DNA from: JABIAG01 sp964561995
Lineage (GTDB): Archaea; Nanobdellota; Nanobdellia; Woesearchaeales; JABIAG01
Assembly: GCA_964561995.1 (NCBI GenBank)
Contig: CAZLQZ010000018.1
Span: 1 to 24,209, forward strand
Length of the DNA stretch: 24,209 nucleotides
Direction: 5' to 3'
Of the stretch, positions 13,729 through 20,489 are shown one piece after another. Under the pieces are notes generated by a model. It was not told the DNA's origin and ran no database searches. It saw only the letters and a program-made list of their open reading frames with translations. The translations under genes and the position numbers were made by a program. Every line of letters begins with the position of its first letter. Position 1 is the stretch's first letter.

Positions 13729-14637
13729 CTAATTTATAAGTAATTTTTCAGATAATCTATTTAATATAATTGGTTTATTAATAAAAAAAGTTTGTAAATT
13801 TTTGGTATTTGGTTCTAGTTTTCTAAATAGGATGTTGCTGTGTTTTAAATAATCATTAAATGAAAAAGATAATTGTATTACTGTTAATGTTTTTTCTCCT
13901 GAATATGCAATTATGCATCTTGGCAGGAGTGTGATTTTTTTTATGTTGATATTCTCATCTAGTGAAAAAACGTGATATGAAATCTTTATAGATTTAAATG
14001 CTTCACCTGGTTGAGCAACAAAATATAAAAAATAATTATTATTTATTAATCTTTTTTTTCGGTATTTTATTACTGCACATGTTTTGTTTAGTTCGGCTGC
14101 TAGTTCAACAATTGTTTTTCTTGCTCCTCCTAAAATCATTTTATGTAATAGTTTTATGTCTGTTTTATCCAGTATTATTTTTTTATTTTTTTTGATGGGT
14201 TGTTTTTCAGGTTGAATTTCAGTGTCAAATATTGTCCCTCCTAATTTGTGTGAGTGGGTTAATAGTTGAATTATTATTTTTTTTGGTAATTGTTTTTCAA
14301 AAGTTTTAATTTGTTTTTTATTTTTAAAAAAGCAAAATATTTGATGGGTGTATTCTCCGAATATTTCTTGAAGTCCGAAGCAAATGGGCATTTTTATTAT
14401 TTTTTGGATGTGTTCTTTTGATAAAGATGTGTAGTACATTTTGTAAATTAATGGTAAGGTGTCTGGATTAATTAAACAATCATATCTAGAAATAAATCCT
14501 TCTTTTTCTAGTTTTTTAATTCGTGCATGAACTGAAGGCTGTTTCATTTTGACGATTTTGGCTAATTTGTGGGTTGAAATTCTTGCATCATAAAATAGAT
14601 TTTCAAAGATTATTTTATCTTTTTCTGTAAATTTCAT
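13729..14637 (-). CDS. Lrp/AsnC-like regulator with two HTH domains
   Basis: 302-aa transcription regulator. An AsnC-type helix-turn-helix occupies about 4-55 (ISTHKLAKIVKMKQPSVHAR). A second HTH of the same type lies at about 157-205 (TIVELAAELNKTCAVIKYRK). Each is followed by an alpha/beta region that could be a degenerate RAM ligand-sensing domain, so the protein looks like two Lrp units in tandem. It probably acts as a dimer on nearby promoters. A TATA box (ACTTATATAG, 14659-14668) is 26 nt before the ATG. It is divergent from the 36-aa peptide/radical SAM pair across about 110 bp and is the natural candidate to control it. Effector unknown. Confidence 0.85.
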   Translation of the reverse strand: MKFTEKDKIIFENLFYDARISTHKLAKIVKMKQPSVHARIKKLEKEGFISRYDCLINPDTLPLIYKMYYTSLSKEHIQKIIKMPICFGLQEIFGEYTHQIFCFFKNKKQIKTFEKQLPKKIIIQLLTHSHKLGGTIFDTEIQPEKQPIKKNKKIILDKTDIKLLHKMILGGARKTIVELAAELNKTCAVIKYRKKRLINNNYFLYFVAQPGEAFKSIKISYHVFSLDENINIKKITLLPRCIIAYSGEKTLTVIQLSFSFNDYLKHSNILFRKLEPNTKNLQTFFINKPIILNRLSEKLLIN

Positions 14638-14658
14638 AGTTATATAGAATTACTTTTA

Positions 14659-14710
14659 CTATATAAGTTTATCCTTTTGATAGGCAAAAGCACCGTAACG
14701 TTTAAATAAT
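14659..14710. promoter_or_regulatory. Divergent promoters, double-HTH regulator and peptide/radical SAM unit
   Basis: Minus-strand ACTTATATAG (14659-14668) serves the regulator. Plus-strand BRE-like CGTAAC (14694-14699) with TATA GTTTAAATAAT (14700-14710) serves the 36-aa ORF, with initiation expected near 14730. AGGAG at 14731-14735 may be its ribosome binding site. Confidence 0.5.
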
Positions 14711-14747
14711 GGATAATCTACTATTATATTAGGAGTATAAAAATAAA

Positions 14748-14858
14748 ATGACAAACAAAAAACAATTCAATGAAAGAAAAATAGGTAGAGCTCTAAATAA
14801 ACTTAGAGAAAAAAAGATTTCAAAATTGTTCCAATATAAAATCTACGGAGGTATTTAA
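14748..14858 (+). CDS. 36-aa basic peptide, candidate substrate of the adjacent radical SAM enzyme
   Basis: Short ORF from ATG 14748 to TAA 14856-14858. It has eight Lys, three Arg and two Glu (net about +9), a helical-looking body (FNERKIGRALNKLREKK) and an aromatic, Gly-containing tail (KLFQYKIYGGI). It has its own BRE/TATA and AGGAG upstream. The radical SAM gene starts one base after its stop, with GGAGGT for that gene inside the peptide frame. This is the arrangement of many radical-SAM-modified ribosomal peptides, with leader, then a short core with aromatic residues. Alternatives are an upstream ORF used only for translational coupling, or a small nucleic-acid-binding protein. No known precursor family recognised. 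Confidence 0.55.
   Translation: MTNKKQFNERKIGRALNKLREKKISKLFQYKIYGGI
14847..14852 (+). promoter_or_regulatory. Shine-Dalgarno site for the radical SAM gene
   Basis: GGAGGT, 7 nt before the ATG at 14860 and inside the last codons of the 36-aa peptide. It ties expression of the two genes together. Confidence 0.7.
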
Positions 14859-14859
14859 A

Positions 14860-15768
14860 ATGGGATTAGGTGTAAAAGGGACTTATGAAGACCCACAACA
14901 AAGAGACAGAGAAAATATTATTTCAATTGAAATAGGATCAGATTGTAATTTAAAGTGTCCTAAATGTATTACTTCAAATCGTCGTTTATCAAAAGAAAGT
15001 GATAAAAGATATTCTTGTGCTGATGATTTGGTTGAATTATTAATTAACTATTTTCCGGGTGATTCTGTTCCAATTTTCATAGGACTAGGAGAACCTACTC
15101 ATCCTTTAGCGCAAGATGGCATTGTAAAATTTCTATCTCAACGTGATGATATTAAAAAAGCACATATACAAACCAATGGCAGTTTTAAACTAGAACCTGG
15201 TTTAGTTGAATTGTTTAAAAATCGGAATTTATCAATGGGATTGTCATATGATAATATGCACCAATTAGGCGGACAAAAGAATTATATGTTGCTTGATGTT
15301 CAACCAGAATTTGTGAGTGGGATAGCAATAGCTATTGATGGAAATGAAAAGCCAGTAAGCGGTTTTGATAATCACTTTAAAAATCTAAATAGAATACTAA
15401 TTCATCCATCAATTAATGGTAATAATGAATTTGCTTCGACATGGGATCAACTAAAACAATCTATAAGTAATTATTCAGAAATATATCCTAATCAGGTTAT
15501 TTATTCTGATTTATCTGAATTCTTTAAAGAATCAAATCCTGGTTTTTTCGATTTAGCTAAAAAAGAACTGATAAAAACAAATGATGATTGGAAATTTCAT
15601 AAAGAACTTAACTTTTTCATTTATATGCCTCGCCTTAATACAAATGGTATGAGATTTCTTGTAAATGGGAAATATACTTTAAAGGCCGAAGAAAGTGTTA
15701 ATAAGGTATGGAGTGATTTAGAAAAAGAAACATTTCCAATAAACACATTACTAAAATATAATTTTTAA
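14860..15768 (+). CDS. Radical SAM enzyme
   Basis: 302-aa radical S-adenosylmethionine protein. The cluster motif C29NLKC33PKC36 binds a [4Fe-4S] cluster that cleaves SAM. IGLGEPTHP (about 74-82) takes the place of the GGE motif, and HIQTNGSF (about 103) fits the strand lining the barrel. The N-terminus (GLGVKGTYEDPQQRDRENI) precedes the barrel. No C-terminal cysteine cluster (SPASM or Twitch) is present, so if it modifies a peptide it does so with one cluster. It is coupled to the 36-aa ORF by a one-base gap and GGAGGT. The enzyme class is secure. The substrate is inferred, and an RNA- or cofactor-modifying role is possible. Confidence 0.88.
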   Translation: MGLGVKGTYEDPQQRDRENIISIEIGSDCNLKCPKCITSNRRLSKESDKRYSCADDLVELLINYFPGDSVPIFIGLGEPTHPLAQDGIVKFLSQRDDIKKAHIQTNGSFKLEPGLVELFKNRNLSMGLSYDNMHQLGGQKNYMLLDVQPEFVSGIAIAIDGNEKPVSGFDNHFKNLNRILIHPSINGNNEFASTWDQLKQSISNYSEIYPNQVIYSDLSEFFKESNPGFFDLAKKELIKTNDDWKFHKELNFFIYMPRLNTNGMRFLVNGKYTLKAEESVNKVWSDLEKETFPINTLLKYNF

Positions 15769-15833
15769 TTTTTTTTTAATAAATTAGTTGTTTTTAAACT
15801 TTGTTAATACAAACTATGTTAGAAAGTAAATAA

Positions 15834-16259
15834 ATGTTTAAAAGGATACTAAATAAAATGAACTTTATGAATAATAAACTTGATATTGAAGTTGTTGATG
15901 CATATCTTTTGGGTTGTTTACAAAAACAATCAGATGAATGTTATGAAAAAACAGAAAAGACAGTAAAATTGGGGTTTAATTCTGGAGTTATTGATGCAAA
16001 AGGTTTGGGTGATTTAGTTGATGAATTTTCTCCAGCAATGGACGTTGCCATTACTGGTTTACGTTTACAAGATTTAGAATTTGGTCTTACAAAATATTCT
16101 AAACTAAAATCTAGTCTTGGTACTGTAAAGGTAAATTATTTACTGGGTTATGCTAAAGGTTTTGTAAGAACTGCTCAAATAATTACAAAACATGATCAAG
16201 ATACGTTAATTGGTTATATGCATAGGGCAATGATTAGTTTAAATTTGCAAGACAAATAA
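15834..16259 (+). CDS. Unknown 141-aa protein
   Basis: Not recognised. It is an all-helical-looking soluble protein without signal peptide, with the segments IEVVDAYLLGCLQKQSDECY, GLGDLVDEFSPAMDVAITGL and VNYLLGYAKGFVRTAQII. The start is uncertain. ATGs occur at 15834, 15858 and 15867. TGTTTAAAAGG (15833-15843) could be a TATA box serving the last of these, giving MNNKLDIEVVDAY. The first ATG is used here. It lies 65 bp after the radical SAM gene in a T-rich gap, so cotranscription is possible but not shown. Confidence 0.7.
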   Translation: MFKRILNKMNFMNNKLDIEVVDAYLLGCLQKQSDECYEKTEKTVKLGFNSGVIDAKGLGDLVDEFSPAMDVAITGLRLQDLEFGLTKYSKLKSSLGTVKVNYLLGYAKGFVRTAQIITKHDQDTLIGYMHRAMISLNLQDK

Positions 16260-16279
16260 TACCTTAATCTCTAGCAAAA

Positions 16280-16290
16280 GATTTATAAAC
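16280..16290 (+). promoter_or_regulatory. TATA box of the secreted single-span protein gene
   Basis: GATTTATAAAC at 16280-16290. Initiation near 16312 leaves a short leader with GGGGTG (16322-16327), 6 nt before the ATG at 16334. Confidence 0.5.
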
Positions 16291-16333
16291 CAATTAATTA
16301 TTTATTTATCATCACAATCACGGGGTGTTAGTT

Positions 16334-17755
16334 ATGAAAAAGATTATAATATTTACATTGCTTACAATATTGATGTCTATGGCTGTTTCTGCATCATTTG
16401 ATGTTCAAGTTACACCTATTAAAAGTGTAATAGATGTTAATGAAGAAGCTTCTTTTGAGATAAAAGTAGTTAATGATGGTTCATCTGATGAATTTAGATT
16501 GTATTACAGTGGTGTGGAGTGGGATGTTAAACCCGTTTCATTTGATTTGGAAACAGGTGATACTGAAGTTTTAATTGTTAATTTACGACCTTTGTATGTT
16601 ACTGCAGGTCAACACGCAATTACTCTTAATGTTAAATCTGATGATGGAAATCAATTAAAAAGAGCATCGCTTATAGTTAATATTCAAGATAAAGAAATTT
16701 CTTCGTATGTTCCAAGTGTTGGTGTAAGTATAAGTATGCCTAAAGAATTTGTACCTAATGAAGTTCTTCCAATTAGTTTAAATGTTCGAAATAAAAATCC
16801 ATTAAATTTAGAAGATGTTACTTTACATGTTGACAGTGATTATTTTTCTGAATCTAGAGAATTTTCTTTAAATCCTACAAGGTCTGGAAATGTTAGTGAA
16901 GAAAATATTGAATTAAACTTTGATTTAGATAGTAGTATTGCTCCACAAGATGTCGCAGTTACTTTTAAATTAATTCAAAATAATAAAACAATATATCTTA
17001 ATCAAAAAAGTTTTCAAGTAAAAACATATACTGCTGATTTTGTAGTTGAAAAAAATATTAATGTCGCTTTTTTTAAAACTACTGAAGTTTACAAAGTTAA
17101 GAATGTTGGTAATATCCAAAAGCAACAACCTTTTAAAATTAAAATTCCTTTATTTCGAGAATTGTTTTCTTCTGAAACTCCAAATTCCGGAATTTTAAAA
17201 GAAGAGGGAAATAGATACTTTGTATGGGATTTAGACTTACAACCTGGTGAAGAAATTCAAGTAACAGTTATTAGAAATTATCGATCTTTCTTATTATTTT
17301 TATTAATTATTATAATTGGAGTATTTATTTACTTTTTAGTTAGAAGTCCATTAACTATTTCCAAATCTGCTGAAGTAATTAAGGTAGAAGAAGGTGGAAT
17401 ATCTATGCTTAAAGTTATGATAAAGTTAAAAAACATATCTGAAAAAGAAGTAAATGATGCTAAGATTTATGATTCAATACCTAACTTAGCCGATTATGTT
17501 AAAGAAGAACATATGGGTAGTTTATCACCTGTAAAAGTATTAAGGCATGAAAATAAGGGTACATTGTTAAAATGGGAAATACCAATCTTAGAAGGATTTG
17601 AAGAAAGAATAATTACTTACAAAATTAAAACTCAATTAAATATCTTGGGTGGTTTAAAACTTCCTACTGCTTCAGGAAAATTTAAGTTTGGTAAAGGTAA
17701 ACAGCGTTTTTCAAAATCGAATGTTTTTAATTTGATTTTTAAGAATAAACAATAA
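16334..17755 (+). CDS. Surface protein with signal peptide, beta-sandwich domains and one membrane span
   Basis: 473-aa surface protein of unknown role. A signal peptide (MKKIIIFTLLTILMSMAVSA) precedes an extracellular region of about 300 residues that looks like two or three Ig-like/NEW3-type beta-sandwiches (for example EASFEIKVVNDGSSDEFRLY and LPISLNVRNKNPLNLEDVTL). A transmembrane helix follows at about 318-338 (SFLLFLLIIIIGVFIYFLVR). A C-terminal region of about 135 residues (KNISEKEVNDAKIYDSIPN) resembles a DUF11-type beta-sandwich but would face the cytoplasm. A GTG at 16325 would add three residues. The ATG at 16334 is chosen for the Shine-Dalgarno-like GGGGTG 6 nt before it. Related layouts occur in archaeal surface proteins. 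Confidence 0.75.
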   Translation: MKKIIIFTLLTILMSMAVSASFDVQVTPIKSVIDVNEEASFEIKVVNDGSSDEFRLYYSGVEWDVKPVSFDLETGDTEVLIVNLRPLYVTAGQHAITLNVKSDDGNQLKRASLIVNIQDKEISSYVPSVGVSISMPKEFVPNEVLPISLNVRNKNPLNLEDVTLHVDSDYFSESREFSLNPTRSGNVSEENIELNFDLDSSIAPQDVAVTFKLIQNNKTIYLNQKSFQVKTYTADFVVEKNINVAFFKTTEVYKVKNVGNIQKQQPFKIKIPLFRELFSSETPNSGILKEEGNRYFVWDLDLQPGEEIQVTVIRNYRSFLLFLLIIIIGVFIYFLVRSPLTISKSAEVIKVEEGGISMLKVMIKLKNISEKEVNDAKIYDSIPNLADYVKEEHMGSLSPVKVLRHENKGTLLKWEIPILEGFEERIITYKIKTQLNILGGLKLPTASGKFKFGKGKQRFSKSNVFNLIFKNKQ

Positions 17756-17756
17756 T

Positions 17757-17767
17757 ATTTATAAAAC
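17757..17767 (+). promoter_or_regulatory. TATA box of the tRNA-Tyr gene
   Basis: ATTTATAAAAC begins right after the stop codon of the preceding gene and lies about 30 nt before the tRNA 5' end. Confidence 0.5.
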
Positions 17768-17795
17768 AATTCTTTTTCTTTTTAATTATAAATAT

Positions 17796-17920
17796 CCCCG
17801 CCTGGCTTAACGGTTAGAGCAATCGGCTGTAGAAGTTGTATGGAGTTGTCTTTTAAAGACTGAGATGATATGCAACCAGCTGTTACCGATGGATTCCTGG
17901 TTCAAATCCGGGGGCGGGGA
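17796..17920 (+). tRNA. trnY: tRNA-Tyr (GTA) with a 52-nt intron
   Basis: Cloverleaf with 7-bp acceptor CCCCGCC/GGCGGGG, D-stem 17805-17808/17817-17820, anticodon stem ATCGG/CCGAT, T-stem CCTGG/CCGGG with T-loop TTCAAAT, and discriminator A17920. The first pair is C1-G72, the archaeal/eukaryal tRNA-Tyr identity element. The anticodon loop reads CTGTAG, then an intron 17833-17884, then A, which gives anticodon GTA with the intron at the usual 37/38 position. Mature length is 73 nt and CCA is not encoded. The intron folds on itself (GTTG 17835-17838 with CAAC 17873-17876). The splice-site helix looks like a relaxed bulge-helix-bulge with a mismatch. Confidence 0.93.
17833..17884 (+). other. tRNA-Tyr intron
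   Basis: 52-nt intron between tRNA positions 37 and 38. Assuming AG|A and TT|A bulges, the central helix pairs 17827-17830 with 17879-17882 as C-G, T-T mismatch, G-C and T-G, which is weaker than a canonical 4-bp helix. Confidence 0.75.
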
Positions 17921-17923
17921 CGC

Positions 17924-17929
17924 TTTTTT
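17924..17929 (+). terminator. T6 after tRNA-Tyr
   Basis: Six T four bases after the tRNA 3' end, a plausible archaeal U-tract terminator. Confidence 0.45.
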
Positions 17930-17985
17930 AATTTTAAATTCTAAATGCATAACCTTTTTAAATCATTTAAGTCATTAAGTATAGT

Positions 17986-18165
17986 ATGATAAAAGACATT
18001 CATGAAGTAAAAAAATGCCCTGAGTGCTATGCAGAACAAGATGATTTGATCTATAAAGATCAAGATGATCAAGTAGTTTGTAAAAAATGTGGGAATATTT
18101 TTGAACCATTGACACCTAAAGAAGAAGAAGTATACGAAAAAAGTCATCATATTAATTCTGATTGA
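17986..18165 (+). CDS. 59-aa stand-alone TFIIB-type zinc ribbon protein
   Basis: 59-aa protein with C11PEC14 and C32KKC35, a zinc ribbon spaced like that of TFB, followed by an acidic tail (EPLTPKEEEVYEKS). It lacks the cyclin repeats, so it is not an initiation factor by itself. It may be an adaptor to RNA polymerase or the ribosome, or a metal-binding regulator. A TATA box CTTTTTAAATC (17954-17964) lies 27 nt before the ATG, giving a leaderless transcript, which supports a real gene. An open frame on the opposite strand of this stretch is judged a shadow. Function unknown. Confidence 0.78.
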   Translation: MIKDIHEVKKCPECYAEQDDLIYKDQDDQVVCKKCGNIFEPLTPKEEEVYEKSHHINSD

Positions 18166-18249
18166 TTTTTAGGGTGGAAATTATATTTTTTTAAAGCAGA
18201 ATTTTCTTTTTAATTTTTTTAGTTTTTAAGCAGAAATTACTTGTTTATT

Positions 18250-19227
18250 TCATTTCCAAGTAACTTCTATATCATCAGTTCTTTCGTAAGGTCTTATTTT
18301 AGAATTTTTAACATCTGTAACATTGCCTGATTTATATTCGACCATTCCTTGAAATGCAATCATTGCACCATTATCTACTAAAAATTGATTTTCGACAACA
18401 AAAAATTTACAATCTCTGGCTTCACACATTATTTTGCACATTTCTTGAAGTCTTTTATTACATGCAACTCCTCCTCCGAGAATTAGTTCTTTTTTACCAG
18501 TATGAGCTAAAGCTCTTTCTGCAACTTCTACCATCATTGCAAAAACAGTTTCTTGAACTGAGTAACATAAATCTTCTTTTTTAAAACCCTTATTAATTTT
18601 ATCTTTTAAATTAGTTAATAAACCTCCAAAACTAACGTCCATTCCTTTAACAGTATAGGGAAGTTCAATATAATTTTCACTTTTTAATGAAAGTTCATAG
18701 ACTTTTGGTCCTCCTGGAAATCCTAAACCTATTTCTCTTGCAAAAGTATCTAAGAAATTTCCAATTCCATTGTCTAATGTCTCTCCAAATATTCTATACT
18801 TTCCGCCTTCGTAAGCAATTACTTGGGTATTGGCTCCAGAAACATATAGTAATACTGAATCTGTTGCATCTGATAATTCTTCGCCTATTGTTAAGTGTGC
18901 AATGCAATGATTAATTCCAATTAAAGGAATTTTATTTACAAGGCTTAGAGTTCTTGCAACTGTGGCTCCAATTCTTAATGAATGGCCCATTCCAGGACCT
19001 TGAGAAAATGAAATTAAATCTACATCTTTTATTGTAATTTTGGATTCGTTTAAAGCTTTTTTTATTAATTCTGCACATACTTTAACATGATGTTCTTGAA
19101 CTTGAAATGGTATCATTCCTCCTTCATCTGTAGTGTATGAATCTTTAACATTGGATAGTACTTCTTTATCTTTAATTATTCCTATTCCAAATGTGTGAGC
19201 AGTTGATTCAATTCCTAATACTATCAT
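18250..19227 (-). CDS. kae1: Kae1, KEOPS complex tRNA threonylcarbamoyltransferase
   Basis: 325-aa Kae1/TsaD/Qri7 family ASKHA-fold enzyme. In the KEOPS complex it transfers threonylcarbamoyl from TC-AMP to A37 of ANN-decoding tRNAs. The start MIVLGIESTAHTFGIGI, metal ligands H107 and H111 (INHCIAH), the nucleotide-binding GGPKVYELS and GGGVACNKRL loops, and DNGAMIAFQG near the C-terminus fit the family. A TTG at 19239 is rejected. The ATG at 19227 overlaps the stop of the PHP gene as ATGA. Many archaea fuse Kae1 to the Bud32 kinase, but here the protein ends after the Kae1 domain and no bud32 is seen nearby. Confidence 0.95.
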   Translation of the reverse strand: MIVLGIESTAHTFGIGIIKDKEVLSNVKDSYTTDEGGMIPFQVQEHHVKVCAELIKKALNESKITIKDVDLISFSQGPGMGHSLRIGATVARTLSLVNKIPLIGINHCIAHLTIGEELSDATDSVLLYVSGANTQVIAYEGGKYRIFGETLDNGIGNFLDTFAREIGLGFPGGPKVYELSLKSENYIELPYTVKGMDVSFGGLLTNLKDKINKGFKKEDLCYSVQETVFAMMVEVAERALAHTGKKELILGGGVACNKRLQEMCKIMCEARDCKFFVVENQFLVDNGAMIAFQGMVEYKSGNVTDVKNSKIRPYERTDDIEVTWK

Positions 19228-19904
19228 GTTCTTTTCCAATTCATTTTTTTAAATTTAAATAATATTTTGAATAGTTGTAATATGCTAATTGGTTTTGATT
19301 TTATTTCAACTTTTCCTTTTTTAATTGCTTCAATTACTGAATTAACATCTTTTTTAGAATCAATTAAAGTGTAATTTCTTCCAAAGAGTTCTAAAAAGTG
19401 ACAATCTGAATTAGCAATTAAGGTTTTGTTATGTTTTTTTGCAACTTTTATTGCTTTTTTATTAAAATTAATTAAACGATTGTAAAAAAAAGAAAATTCA
19501 ATTCCATCAAATAGGTCAATATATTTTATTAAGTTCTTTCCAAGACAAGATTTCTTTTTAAAATATGGATGTGCTGCAATAATTAATTTATTATTTCTGT
19601 TTAATTTGTATATGTCTTCAAAATGTTTTAAATTATTTAATTCTTCTTCTAAAAAGTTGTACATTAAGACATGTTTTCCTTCGATTGCAGCTTCTGTTCC
19701 GGGTATTAATAAAATTCCTTTTTCTTTTGCATAATTATTAATTTCATCAAAAAATCTTTCACCATCGAGATGGCGAATGTGAAATGTTAAACTTAAAACA
19801 TCAAAACCTTTTTCTGCAGCTTTATCTATTAATTCTTTAGCTGTATATTCTATCCTGTCTCCTCTGTCTTCTTTTGCATGCAAATGCAAATCTGCTTTAA
19901 GCAT
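19224..19904 (-). CDS. PHP-domain metal-dependent phosphoesterase
   Basis: 226-aa PHP superfamily protein, probably a metal-dependent phosphoesterase. Ligand motifs appear in order: DLHLHAKED, LTFHIRHLDGE, a Glu in GTEAAIEGKH, AAHPYFKK and NSDCHFLE. These are the conserved His, Asp and Glu of a trinuclear site. The C-terminus is basic and hydrophobic (ILQLFKILFKFKK) and could contact membrane or nucleic acid. A TTG at 19922 is rejected because TATA TTTTTAAATA (minus, 19927-19936) is 27 nt before the ATG at 19904. Its TGA overlaps the kae1 ATG, so the genes are coupled. Substrate unknown. Confidence 0.87.
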   Translation of the reverse strand: MLKADLHLHAKEDRGDRIEYTAKELIDKAAEKGFDVLSLTFHIRHLDGERFFDEINNYAKEKGILLIPGTEAAIEGKHVLMYNFLEEELNNLKHFEDIYKLNRNNKLIIAAHPYFKKKSCLGKNLIKYIDLFDGIEFSFFYNRLINFNKKAIKVAKKHNKTLIANSDCHFLELFGRNYTLIDSKKDVNSVIEAIKKGKVEIKSKPISILQLFKILFKFKKMNWKRT

Positions 19905-19929
19905 TTTATATATAAAACTCAAGGATTAT

Positions 19930-20406
19930 TTAAAAATCTAATGGATTATATGTTCCGCCCATTACATTTTGATAGAAAACGGTTTTATTATCGATTGTAA
20001 CTGATTCTAATCCTGTAAATGTTTCAACATCTCCAATTAAATTAAAAGAGTAAGTTTTATTGTCTTCTTGGTATTTTTTAGGTCCTCTAAAAGGCATATC
20101 ATCTGAAAAATTCATTAAAGCTCTTCTTAAAAATGGAAAAATCTCTTTTCCTTTTCCTAAAGTCCTGCCTTGATAATTCATTCTCCACACTGGAATGTCT
20201 TTAAATGAAATTATTTCCTGTCCTGGTGCCCAAAGACTATCTCCGTAAGAATCCCAATATTCCCAATCTTCTTCATCGAAACAAAATTCTTTGTGTCCTG
20301 GGATCCTGGGTTTTTTACATTTATATAGTTCTCTAATTTCATCAGGAGCGGCAAATGTATTTCTGTGAGCTTTAGCAATAAAAGCTAGTAAATCTTCTCG
20401 ATTCAT
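19930..20406 (-). CDS. DUF5680-like protein
   Basis: 158-aa soluble protein. After a helical start (EDLLAFIAKAHRNTFAA) it has a strand-rich domain with Trp and Tyr and the segment GQEIISFKDIPVWRMNYQGRT, then GKEIFPFLRRAL and a C-terminal MGGTYNPLDF. This pattern matches what is recalled of DUF5680 proteins, whose function is unknown. A TATA box CTTTTTAAG (minus, 20429-20437) is 27 nt before the ATG. It is followed at 25 bp by the PHP gene, whose own TATA lies in the end of this gene. It may share a transcript with PHP and kae1. Confidence 0.75.
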   Translation of the reverse strand: MNREDLLAFIAKAHRNTFAAPDEIRELYKCKKPRIPGHKEFCFDEEDWEYWDSYGDSLWAPGQEIISFKDIPVWRMNYQGRTLGKGKEIFPFLRRALMNFSDDMPFRGPKKYQEDNKTYSFNLIGDVETFTGLESVTIDNKTVFYQNVMGGTYNPLDF

Positions 20407-20428
20407 ATAATCTGTTAATTAATTAATA

Positions 20429-20470
20429 CTTAAAAAGATGCTGTATAAAAACAACAAACTATATAAAATA
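20429..20470. promoter_or_regulatory. Divergent promoters, DUF5680-like and YchF-like GTPase
   Basis: Minus-strand CTTTTTAAG (20429-20437) is 27 nt from the ATG at 20406. Plus-strand CTATATAAAATA (20459-20470) is about 25 nt from the ATG at 20490. Both suggest leaderless mRNAs from an 83-bp spacer. Confidence 0.55.
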
Positions 20471-20489
20471 CTCAATTTTTATTATTAAT

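Noticed and set aside
17941..18150. 69-aa minus-strand frame opposite the zinc ribbon gene
   Set aside because: Phe-rich shadow of the plus-strand gene, which has cysteine motifs and a well-placed TATA box.
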